Shown: one piece after another, positions 34,614 to 40,957 of the stretch
How the letters are laid out: each line of letters opens with the position of its first letter
Numbering within the stretch: position 1 is the stretch's first letter
Source of the DNA: Micromonospora sp. U21
GTDB lineage: Bacteria; Actinomycetota; Actinomycetes; Mycobacteriales; Micromonosporaceae
Direction: 5' to 3'
NCBI RefSeq assembly: GCF_018070045.1
Contig: NZ_JAGPYK010000021.1
Location: 51,178-115,177 of the forward strand
DNA length: 64,000 nt
The notes under the pieces: model-generated
What the model saw: only the letters and a program-made list of their open reading frames with translations
What the model was told of the DNA's origin: nothing
Database searches by the model: none
Position numbers and translations under genes: made by a program

Positions 34614-35630
34614 ATGGAACTGATCGCTGACCATCAGACGTTCTTCGACTACTGCACAGCCCTGGTCGGGGCCGGGTTGACACTGCTCGTGTCGGCGGTC
34701 GTCGGGCTCCATCTCTGGCCGTTACGCCGCCGTGAACTGCGTGGGGCACCCGCGCAGCCGCTCGACTTCGCCGCCGCCACCCGTGTCGCCGAGACCATCA
34801 TGGCGGCCGAGGCCGCGGATCCGCTGGTTCGGCCGGAGTCGCGCAGCCGGTTGCTGAGCCACGGCTCTCGTACCGGCAGGGTCGTGCTGCTGCTGCACGG
34901 ATACACCCACGCGCCGGACCAGTTCGACGAGCTGGCCGAGGAGTTCTTCGCCCGTGGCTACAACGTCTGGGTTCCGCGCGCCCCCCACCACGGCACCGTC
35001 GACCGGCGGGCCCATCACCAGATCGAGGCCGGTGCGCTGACCGCGTACGCCGCCCAGGCGCTGACCGTCGCGGCGGGTCTCGGGGACGAGGTCGGTGTCG
35101 TGGGGATCTCCGGCGGCGCGGTCCTGGCCGCCTGGTTGGCCCAGGTCCGCGGCGACGTCGTGCGGCGCCTGCTGCTGCTGTCGCCGTTCTTCGGCCCCGA
35201 TCCGCGTCAGGCGCCGGCGTTCGCCGTCAAGCCGCTCATCGTGCTGTACGGGCACCGCATCCTCCCTGACCGCGTCACCTCGCGCGGCTACTCCCTGTCC
35301 GCCGTCACGCAGTACCTGACGGTCGCGCGCGGTCTCCCGGATCGACCGCGACGGACCGGACTGCTGACCGCGGCGGTCGCGATCAGCCCGCTGGACGGGG
35401 TGGTGGACCGTCGGGCGGCGGTGACAGTGCCGGCCAGGATCGCCGAGGCGAACAACATCCCGCTCCGCGTCTGCGAGCTGCCGGAGTCGTTGGGCCTCCG
35501 CCACGACGTGCTCGACCTCGCCGCGCTCGGCACCGGCGGATCCGACCTGCACCGGCTGTACGTCGCGCTGTACGAGGGCGACCCGGCGGCGACGTCCGGC
35601 CGTGCCCAGAAGACCAGCGCAGGCGAGTAG
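34614..35630 (+). CDS. Membrane-anchored alpha/beta hydrolase
   Basis: This 338-residue protein begins MELIADHQTFFDYCTALVG and has one N-terminal membrane segment (about 15-37) followed by an alpha/beta-hydrolase domain. The oxyanion region VVLLLHGYTHAPDQFDELA is near residue 92-110, the nucleophile elbow GISGG (Ser near residue 166) is intact and a late RHDVLDL probably holds the catalytic histidine. It would hydrolyse an ester at the membrane; which one cannot be said. ATG 34614 is used because the upstream 20 residues of the frame are not hydrophobic and lack a ribosome-binding site. It converges with the TetR gene. Confidence 0.75.
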   Translation: MELIADHQTFFDYCTALVGAGLTLLVSAVVGLHLWPLRRRELRGAPAQPLDFAAATRVAETIMAAEAADPLVRPESRSRLLSHGSRTGRVVLLLHGYTHAPDQFDELAEEFFARGYNVWVPRAPHHGTVDRRAHHQIEAGALTAYAAQALTVAAGLGDEVGVVGISGGAVLAAWLAQVRGDVVRRLLLLSPFFGPDPRQAPAFAVKPLIVLYGHRILPDRVTSRGYSLSAVTQYLTVARGLPDRPRRTGLLTAAVAISPLDGVVDRRAAVTVPARIAEANNIPLRVCELPESLGLRHDVLDLAALGTGGSDLHRLYVALYEGDPAATSGRAQKTSAGE

Positions 35631-35642
35631 CCGTCGGACGAG

Positions 35643-35669
35643 GTGGGGACGCCACGCCTGCTACCCCAC
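35643..35669. terminator. Weak hairpin between convergent genes
   Basis: GTGGGG (35643-35648) and CCCCAC (35664-35669) form a 6-bp stem with a 15-base loop between the hydrolase stop and the end of the convergent TetR gene. Confidence 0.35.
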
Positions 35670-35689
35670 GGTCGTGAGAGCACGCTGGT

Positions 35690-36367
35690 TCACCCTTCGG
35701 CCCGTTGCCGCTCCAGGCCGTCGAGAAGCGCCTGGAGACCGAACTCGAAGGCCCTGTCGGGAGCGGCGGCATAGGTGGCCGCCGCCGGGGTCTCCAGGCG
35801 CGCACGGAGGCGGGGGTGGCGCCTGGCGATCTCCTGGGCCTTGGTCATGGCGTCCTGGAACTGTTCCTCGGCGGTGGTGTCGTCCCGGGTGAGTTTCCGG
35901 GTGAGCGAGGCGGTCGCGGCGACGCCGGCCGCGTTGCCGAGGACGTAGGTGAAGACGGCGGAGGCGGCCTGGTCGGCCTGGGTGCCGGTGAAGCCGGCGG
36001 CCTCGTAGACGGCGAGAGTGTGGTCGTCGTGCCGTGCCTTGCCCTCTCCGTAGAGGACGTGGGCGGCGAAGGCCTGCACCAGCCAGGGGTGCCGGGTGAA
36101 CATCCCGTACAGGTCGACGGCCATGGTGGTGGCCGCGCTGCGCCAGTCGACCGCGTCCAGGTCGGGCAGCGAGAGCTCGCCCCACACCTGGTCGGTGGCG
36201 AGCAGGACGAGGTTGTCCTTGTTCTTGACGTGCCAGTACATGGCCGTGGCGGCCGAGTCGAGGCGTTTGCCCAGGGCGCGCATGTTCAGGCCTTCGAGGC
36301 CCTCGGCGTCGAGGAGTTCGACGGCGGTGCGGACGATCTGGTCTCGGGTGAGGGTCTCGCGTGCCAT
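35690..36367 (-). CDS. TetR family repressor of the divergent membrane gene
   Basis: The 225-residue regulator has an N-terminal helix-turn-helix (LTRDQIVRTAVELLDAEGLEGLNMRALGKRL, AATAMYWHVKNKDNLVLL; about 5-55) and a TetR_C-type ligand-binding domain resembling the TetR/MarR-drug group. ATG 36367 coincides with the predicted transcription start, so its message is probably leaderless. Three 15-bp operators in the divergent promoter region are its likely targets, making it autoregulated. Its inducer is unknown. Confidence 0.88.
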   Translation of the reverse strand: MARETLTRDQIVRTAVELLDAEGLEGLNMRALGKRLDSAATAMYWHVKNKDNLVLLATDQVWGELSLPDLDAVDWRSAATTMAVDLYGMFTRHPWLVQAFAAHVLYGEGKARHDDHTLAVYEAAGFTGTQADQAASAVFTYVLGNAAGVAATASLTRKLTRDDTTAEEQFQDAMTKAQEIARRHPRLRARLETPAAATYAAAPDRAFEFGLQALLDGLERQRAEG

Positions 36368-36374
36368 GACCCGC

Positions 36375-36404
36375 AGGCTACGCAATGGCTTGCACAAAGT
36401 TCAA
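36375..36404 (-). promoter_or_regulatory. Promoter of tetR gene overlapped by operator 1
   Basis: On the minus strand TTGAAC (36404-36399) and TAGCCT (36380-36375) are 18 bases apart. The -10 ends seven bases before ATG 36367, predicting a leaderless transcript. The -35 hexamer lies wholly in operator 1, so repressor binding would block it. Confidence 0.6.
36390..36404. promoter_or_regulatory. TetR operator 1
   Basis: TTGCACAAAGTTCAA, a 15-bp imperfect palindrome of pattern TTGnAC-N3-GTnCAA. It covers the -35 of the tetR promoter. Confidence 0.7.
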
Positions 36405-36412
36405 CGCGACAC

Positions 36413-36427
36413 TTGCACATTGTTCAA
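36413..36427. promoter_or_regulatory. TetR operator 2
   Basis: TTGCACATTGTTCAA, the same pattern as operator 1 with its centre 23 bp away. Its first six bases form the -35 of the rightward promoter. Confidence 0.7.
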
Positions 36428-36442
36428 GTCTTGGGTTAGCGT
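36413..36442 (+). promoter_or_regulatory. Promoter of the membrane-protein gene overlapped by operator 2
   Basis: TTGCAC (36413-36418) and TAGCGT (36437-36442) are 18 bases apart. Transcription would start near 36449, just before operator 3. Confidence 0.6.
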
Positions 36443-36455
36443 CATCCCAGCTCAC

Positions 36456-36470
36456 TTGAACTTAGTGCAA
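36456..36470. promoter_or_regulatory. TetR operator 3
   Basis: TTGAACTTAGTGCAA, the same site in inverted orientation, within the predicted 5' untranslated region of the membrane gene, 43 bp from operator 2 centre to centre. Confidence 0.7.
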
Positions 36471-36485
36471 CTCGAAGGAGACCCC

Positions 36486-37004
36486 GTGAACACCCTCGCC
36501 GCCGTGATGCAACTGCTCGTCGCCGTAGCCTTCCTCAGCATCCCGGTGGTCCGTCATCGCTTCGGCCCGGTCGCGAAGGCCGCCGCGGAGGCCGAGCTCC
36601 GCCGCCAGAACGTGCGCCCGGGGGTACTGGAGGAGAACAGGCTCCGGTTCGATGCCGGTGGCCACGAGACCGCAGCACCGGTGGCCGTCGCCGCGGTCAT
36701 GATCGCCACCGCGGCCCTGAACCTCGCCGGCACCGACCTGGCCCAGCTGCTGACCTGGATCTTCTCCTCGCTGGTCGTGCTGATGAACGTGGTGATCGTC
36801 TACAGCAACCTCACCGCCGTGCGGTCCGTCGAGGCCGCTTTTCGCCGCAAGGGTGACCCGGAGCTGAGCCGCGTCCAGGTCAGGCCCTTCCTCCAGGCCG
36901 CCGAGGGCGCCTTCCCTCGCTGGGTACGCGCCCAGACCTACCTCCGCAACACGGTGGTGTTCGCCGGCTCCGCCGTCGCCCTGGTCGCCGTCTCCGTCGT
37001 CTGA
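36486..37004 (+). CDS. Small integral membrane protein under TetR control
   Basis: The 172-residue protein starts at GTG 36486, with GAAGGAG at 36474-36480. It has an N-terminal hydrophobic segment (about 3-20), two central ones (about 62-105, APVAVAAVMIATAALNLAG and LLTWIFSSLVVLMNVVIVY) and a C-terminal one (about 152-170). The loop between is charged (EAELRRQNVRPGVLEENRLRFDAGG). I do not recognise the family. The TetR-controlled divergent promoter suggests induction by a small molecule, as for export or envelope-stress proteins, but it is too short to be a typical drug exporter. Confidence 0.65.
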   Translation: MNTLAAVMQLLVAVAFLSIPVVRHRFGPVAKAAAEAELRRQNVRPGVLEENRLRFDAGGHETAAPVAVAAVMIATAALNLAGTDLAQLLTWIFSSLVVLMNVVIVYSNLTAVRSVEAAFRRKGDPELSRVQVRPFLQAAEGAFPRWVRAQTYLRNTVVFAGSAVALVAVSVV

Positions 37005-37044
37005 CCCTCCGCTTCCGAACCTGCGGCGGCGAGCCGGCGGGTGC

Positions 37045-37093
37045 ACGCACAGGGCCTTCGCGGCGGTGCTGTCGCCGCGAAGGCCCTGTGCGT
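37045..37093. terminator. Perfect 21-bp bidirectional terminator hairpin
   Basis: Arms 37045-37065 and 37073-37093 are perfectly complementary with a 7-base loop. It separates the membrane-protein gene (ends 37004) from the convergent aldo/keto reductase gene (ends 37107) and should stop transcription from both sides. Confidence 0.85.
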
Positions 37094-37106
37094 TCGTCGT
37101 GCTCCT

Positions 37107-38210
37107 TCAGTTGACGGGCTGGGTGGCGCCGTTGAACACCGGCGGGGCGTATCCGGCTGGCTTGTCGCCGATGCCGAGGCCGGGGCTCACGACCCAGGAC
37201 TGGTACTGCGGGGTGAACATCCCGTAGGGCATCCCGACGTGTGGTGCGCTGGCCTCCTCGAGCCGGCGACGGGCGTCCGCCGGGATCTCGAAGTCGAGCG
37301 CGGCGAGGTTGCTGTCCAGCTGCTCGGGGCTGCTCGCTCCGATGACCACCGAGGCGACCGCCGGCTGGGTGGCCACCCAGTTGATCGCGACCTGGGCCAT
37401 GCTGTGGCCCAGGTCGGCGGCCACGCCCTCCAGCGCCTCGATCACCTGCCAGTCCCTGGAGTTGATCTCCCGACCCGGGGCGTCGGGATTGGTCAACCGA
37501 CCGGTCCCGCTCATGCCCTCGCCGGTCCGCCGGTACTTGCCGCTGAGCAGGCCGCCACCGATCGGGCTCCAGGCCGTAAGGCCCATGCCGAGGGTCTGGG
37601 CCATCGACACGTACTCCGCCTCGATGTCCCGCATGACCAGGGAGTACGGGAGCTGCACGGTGATCATCGGGGCGAGCCCGTGCGCCTCGGCGTAGCTCTG
37701 CGCCCGCGCCGCGTACCAGGCCGGTACGTCGGAGAGGCCGGCGTACCGGATCTTGCCGGCGCGTACCAGGTCGTCGAGGGTGTGCACGACCTCCTCGACC
37801 GGGGTGATCCGGTCCCAGGTGTGCAGCAGGTGCAGGTCGATGTAGTCGGTGCCCAGACGGCGCAGCGAAGCCTCCACCGCCCGCACGATGTGCTTGCGGC
37901 CGTTACCGCTGGCGTTCGGGTCGCTCGGGTCGATGGTGTTGGTGGCCTTGCTGGTGAGCACGAGCCGATCCCGGACACCGGCCCGGTCGATCAGGCGGCC
38001 GAGGATGCGTTCGCTCTCGCCGGCGGTGTAGAAGTCCGCCGTGTCGATGAGGTTCCCGCCCGCCTCCAGATAGCGGCGGAAGATCGGCTCCGCCTCCTCC
38101 TCGGTCCTGCCGTACGCGGCGTGGAACCCGTCGACGCCGAAGTTCATCGTGCCCAGCGCCAGTCGGCTCACCCGCAGACCGGACCGCCCGAGCAGGTAGT
38201 ACTGGTTCAT
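37107..38210 (-). CDS. Aldo/keto reductase
   Basis: The 367-residue NADPH-dependent oxidoreductase has the AKR barrel: start LGRSGLRVSRLALGTMNFG, the catalytic tetrad in IDTADFY (Asp and Tyr), LVLTSKA (Lys) and LHLLHTWD (His), and the C-terminal cofactor loop VVIGASSPEQLDSNLAAL. It would reduce an aldehyde or ketone. ATG 38210 has GGAAGGA nine bases upstream. It is divergent from a TetR gene and the shared region carries two operators, so it is probably induced by that regulator's ligand. Similar divergent pairs often deal with toxic carbonyls. Confidence 0.9.
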   Translation of the reverse strand: MNQYYLLGRSGLRVSRLALGTMNFGVDGFHAAYGRTEEEAEPIFRRYLEAGGNLIDTADFYTAGESERILGRLIDRAGVRDRLVLTSKATNTIDPSDPNASGNGRKHIVRAVEASLRRLGTDYIDLHLLHTWDRITPVEEVVHTLDDLVRAGKIRYAGLSDVPAWYAARAQSYAEAHGLAPMITVQLPYSLVMRDIEAEYVSMAQTLGMGLTAWSPIGGGLLSGKYRRTGEGMSGTGRLTNPDAPGREINSRDWQVIEALEGVAADLGHSMAQVAINWVATQPAVASVVIGASSPEQLDSNLAALDFEIPADARRRLEEASAPHVGMPYGMFTPQYQSWVVSPGLGIGDKPAGYAPPVFNGATQPVN

Positions 38211-38279
38211 CGTTGCGTCCTTCCGATCGCGCGTCGGCCCGGAGCGGACCGCGTGGCCAAGACTTTTGCTCGCTAGAAA

Positions 38280-38295
38280 TGGACCGGCAAGTCCA
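38280..38295. promoter_or_regulatory. TetR operator A
   Basis: TGGACCGGCAAGTCCA, a 16-bp site of pattern TGGAC-N6-GTCCA. It is nested inside a second inverted repeat, GCTCGCT (38268-38274) and AGCGAGC (38299-38305). Confidence 0.65.
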
Positions 38296-38305
38296 AAGAG
38301 CGAGC

Positions 38306-38311
38306 TAGGGT
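38306..38311 (+). promoter_or_regulatory. Possible -10 of second tetR gene
   Basis: TAGGGT fits TAnnnT and lies between the two operators, 43 bases before ATG 38354. A matching -35 hexamer is not clear. Confidence 0.3.
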
Positions 38312-38327
38312 TGGACTGGCCGGTCCA
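38312..38327. promoter_or_regulatory. TetR operator B
   Basis: TGGACTGGCCGGTCCA, a near-perfect 16-bp palindrome matching operator A. Their centres are 32 bp apart, about three helical turns, so two dimers would bind on one face. Confidence 0.65.
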
Positions 38328-38353
38328 GACGAGAATTGGTGATGGAGGTCGCA

Positions 38354-38959
38354 ATGACGCGCGCGTTGACCCGCAAGGGCGAGGCGACCCGGGCGCGGAT
38401 CGTCGCAGGTGCCGCCGCCGAGATCCGTGAGCGCGGCGTCGACGAGGTCCGCCTCGAGGATGTGATGGCCCGCACCGGCACCAGCAAGGGCCAGCTCTTC
38501 CACTACTTCCCGGAGGGCAAGGAGGAGCTGCTGCTCGCCGTGGCCCAGCACGAGGCCGACCAGGTGCTCATCGACCAGGAGCCGATGCTCAGCAACCTGA
38601 CGTCCTGGCCGGCGTGGCTGGCGTGGCGCGACCGGCTCATCGAGCGCTACCTCGCGCAGGGCGTGCGATGCCCGCTCAACGGTCTGCTCGGCCAGGCGGG
38701 CCGGCGTGGGCCGGGAGCGCAGGCGGTGGTGACCGGGCTCATGTGGCGCTGGCAGAAGGCGATCACCGAGGGCATCCGGCACATGCAGTCGACCGGGGAC
38801 ATCGCCCCCGAGGTAGACGCCGACCGCGCCGCCGCGGCGCTGCTGGCGGGCATCCAGGGCGGCGTACTGCTGCTGCTCTCCACCGGGAAGATCGATCATC
38901 TTGAGGCCGTTCTCGACCTCACCATCGACTCCCTGCGGTCGGGCGCCCGCACCGCCTGA
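38354..38959 (+). CDS. TetR family repressor of aldo/keto reductase
   Basis: This 201-residue regulator has the TetR helix-turn-helix (GEATRARIVAGAAAEIRERG, VRLEDVMARTGTSKGQLFHYFPEGKEELL; about 8-58) and a TetR_C_6/AcrR-like C-terminal domain (WLAWRDRLIERYLAQGVRCPLNGL, about 80-110). ATG 38354 is preferred over ATG 38342, since GGAGG at 38344-38348 sits five bases before it. It presumably represses itself and the divergent reductase through operators A and B. Confidence 0.85.
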   Translation: MTRALTRKGEATRARIVAGAAAEIRERGVDEVRLEDVMARTGTSKGQLFHYFPEGKEELLLAVAQHEADQVLIDQEPMLSNLTSWPAWLAWRDRLIERYLAQGVRCPLNGLLGQAGRRGPGAQAVVTGLMWRWQKAITEGIRHMQSTGDIAPEVDADRAAAALLAGIQGGVLLLLSTGKIDHLEAVLDLTIDSLRSGARTA

Positions 38960-39048
38960 TCGTGTCGGGATCTCTTCTCAGCTCGTCGGACATGGGCGCG
39001 GGCTGAGGCATGCCGCGCCACACCGTGAGCCGAGCGCCCGCGCTGAGC

Positions 39049-39054
39049 TATCCT
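39049..39054 (+). promoter_or_regulatory. Possible -10 of the ABC-F leader transcript
   Basis: TATCCT fits the -10 consensus. Transcription from it would start near 39061 and give a leader of about 175 bases before the ABC-F start, including the small ORF at 39086. No good -35 is evident. Confidence 0.35.
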
Positions 39055-39085
39055 TTCGCCCGAGTTGTGGGAGATCGGAGCAAGC

Positions 39086-39115
39086 GTGGCAGGTGACGAC
39101 GACATCTCCGGGTGA
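39086..39115 (+). CDS. 9-codon upstream ORF in ABC-F leader
   Basis: GTG 39086 follows GGAG at 39077-39080 by five bases and encodes M-A-G-D-D-D-I-S-G before TGA 39113-39115. The stop codon lies in the loop of the first leader hairpin. Leader ORFs before ABC-F and rRNA-methylase resistance genes commonly sense ribosome stalling by antibiotics, and this has that layout; the peptide sequence is not one I recognise. Confidence 0.4.
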   Translation: MAGDDDISG

Positions 39116-39159
39116 GAGCCCGGACCGGCCGCCGACGGGCGCGTGATCGCGCCGCCGTC
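39107..39159 (+). promoter_or_regulatory. Two leader hairpins, candidate attenuator of ABC-F gene
   Basis: Hairpin 1 has arms TCCGGG (39107-39112) and CCCGGA (39119-39124) around the small ORF's stop. Hairpin 2 (39134-39159) has a 10-bp stem, GACGGGCGCG paired with CGCGC and CCGTC across a two-base bulge, and loop TGAT. A ribosome on the small ORF would melt hairpin 1. No T-tract follows, so control could be by termination or by altered mRNA folding. Confidence 0.4.
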
Positions 39160-39236
39160 GCCGCGGCCTCTGTCGTCATGCCCTGCTCACGCCGGGCCGC
39201 CCGTGTGCGCCCGGATCTTCCTACTCCGAGGTCCTC

Positions 39237-40892
39237 ATGTCTGCTCGACCCGCCCTCATCGCCCACGACCTGCTGCGCGTCCGGGGTGGCCGCCGCGTGC
39301 TCGACGGTGTCTCCCTGACCGCCGCGCCCGGCCACCGGATCGGCCTGATCGGCGAGAACGGCACCGGCAAGACGACCCTGTTGCGGGTTCTGGCCGGCGT
39401 CGACGAACCCGACTCCGGCACCGTCGCGCGCCCGCCGGATCTGGGTTTCCTGCACCAGGAGATGCCCTACGCCCCGTCCGCGACCGTCGCCACGGTGCTC
39501 GATGACGCGCTGCGCGAGGCCCGAGCGGACCTCGCCGAGCTGGACCGGCTCGGCCCCGCGCTGAGCGACGCGCCGGAGGGCACGGAGCGGCACGCCCAGT
39601 TGCTGGCCGCGTACGGCGAGGCACTGGAGCGGGCGCAGGACCGTGACGCCTGGGACGCCGGCCGGCGCGCCATGAGGGTGCTCGCCGGCCTCGGCCTCGG
39701 CGGAGTGGCGCACGATCGGAGGCTCAGGGCGCTGTCCGGCGGGCAGCGTGGCCGCCTCGCGCTGGCCGCGATGCTGATCCGCCGGCCGGACGCGCTGCTG
39801 CTCGACGAGCCCACCAACCATCTCGACGACGCGGCGGCGGCGTTCTGCGAGGACCAACTCCGCGCGCTGCCCGGAGTGGTCGTGGTGGCGAGCCACGACC
39901 GGGCGTTCCTGGACGCGGTGTGCACCGACGTCATCGATCTGGATCCGGCGGTCGAGGGTCCGGTCCGGTACGGCGGCGGCTACAGCGCGTATCTGGCGCA
40001 GAAACGCGCCGAGGCCGAGCGTTGGCGCCGACGCTACGACGACGAGCAGGCGCGGCTCGCCGAACTGCGGCAGGCCGCCGCCGTGACCGGGCATCAGGTC
40101 GCACCCGGCCGGGGCCCGCGCGACAGCGAGAAGATGGGGTACGGGCACACCGCCGGGCGGGTGCAGAACCAGATCTCCCGCCGCGTCCGCGCCGCCACCC
40201 GCCGCCTGGAGGCACTGGAGCGCGATCAGGTCGCCAGGCCGCCACAGCCGTTGCGCTTTCACGCATCCGTTCTCGCCACCGGCGCCGGCGACAACGTCGT
40301 CGCCACGTTGCAGCAGGTCCGGATACCCGGCCGGCTGTCGATGGCGTACCTCGAGGTCACGGCCGGCGACCGGCTGCTGGTGAGCGGCCCGAACGGTGCG
40401 GGCAAGTCGACGCTGCTAGCCGTCCTCGCCGGACGTGTCAGCGGCACCGGCGCTGTCTGGCGTCGGCCGGACCTGCGCGTCGGCCTGCTGACCCAGGACA
40501 CCACCTTCGAGGATCCGCTGCGGACCGTCCGGGACGTCTTCGATGGGGCCGTCGGTGCGGAGCGGGCCGAGGCGGTGCCGCTGTCGTCGCTCGGACTGCT
40601 CGCGCCCGCGGACCTCGACCGACCGGTGGCGGAACTGTCGGTCGGCCAGCGTCGTCGGCTCGCCCTCGCGTTGCTCGTCGCCGACCCGCCGGAGCTGCTC
40701 CTGCTGGACGAGCCGACCAACCATCTCTCGCCGCGGCTCTGCGACGAGCTGGAGGAGGCCCTGGGCACCGGTCCGGGCGCCATCGTCGTCGCCAGTCATG
40801 ACCGGCGACTCAGGTCCCGCTGGCCGGGTCGCGAGGTCGCTCTCGCTCTCGAGCCGTCCACCGTTGGAAACGTTTTCGTAACGAGCCCTTGA
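39237..40892 (+). CDS. ABC-F family ribosome-protection ATPase
   Basis: The 551-residue soluble protein has two nucleotide-binding domains and no membrane segment. Domain 1 has Walker A GENGTGKT (near 38-45), LSGGQRGR and LLLDEPTNHLDD; domain 2 has GPNGAGKS, the variant signature LSVGQRRR and LLLLDEPTNHLS. The linker between them has RDSEKMGYGHTAGRVQNQIS (around 295-320), which resembles ABC-F resistance factors of antibiotic producers (TlrC/OleB/CarA type). Such proteins dislodge antibiotics from the ribosomal exit-tunnel region. No antibiotic cluster is visible nearby. Its last codons contain a LacI operator belonging to the next operon. Confidence 0.87.
   Translation: MSARPALIAHDLLRVRGGRRVLDGVSLTAAPGHRIGLIGENGTGKTTLLRVLAGVDEPDSGTVARPPDLGFLHQEMPYAPSATVATVLDDALREARADLAELDRLGPALSDAPEGTERHAQLLAAYGEALERAQDRDAWDAGRRAMRVLAGLGLGGVAHDRRLRALSGGQRGRLALAAMLIRRPDALLLDEPTNHLDDAAAAFCEDQLRALPGVVVVASHDRAFLDAVCTDVIDLDPAVEGPVRYGGGYSAYLAQKRAEAERWRRRYDDEQARLAELRQAAAVTGHQVAPGRGPRDSEKMGYGHTAGRVQNQISRRVRAATRRLEALERDQVARPPQPLRFHASVLATGAGDNVVATLQQVRIPGRLSMAYLEVTAGDRLLVSGPNGAGKSTLLAVLAGRVSGTGAVWRRPDLRVGLLTQDTTFEDPLRTVRDVFDGAVGAERAEAVPLSSLGLLAPADLDRPVAELSVGQRRRLALALLVADPPELLLLDEPTNHLSPRLCDELEEALGTGPGAIVVASHDRRLRSRWPGREVALALEPSTVGNVFVTSP
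40866..40877. promoter_or_regulatory. LacI-type operator 1, inside ABC-F coding end
   Basis: GGAAACGTTTTC, a LacI-family palindrome around the central CG, embedded in the last codons of the ABC-F gene, 56 bp upstream of operator 2. Confidence 0.6.
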
Positions 40893-40918
40893 CCTCTCCG
40901 CCGCAGGCGGCGCAGACT
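40889..40918 (+). promoter_or_regulatory. Putative promoter of the lacI/ABC operon
   Basis: TTGACC (40889-40894) and CAGACT (40913-40918) are 18 bases apart. The -35 overlaps the ABC-F stop codon. The predicted start near 40925 falls in operator 2, which fits repression. Confidence 0.45.
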
Positions 40919-40921
40919 CCC

Positions 40922-40933
40922 GGAAACGTTTAC
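40922..40933. promoter_or_regulatory. LacI-type operator 2
   Basis: GGAAACGTTTAC, overlapping the predicted transcription start of the lacI operon. Confidence 0.7.
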
Positions 40934-40957
40934 AGCTATCGGGTGGAGGTGCCGAAC

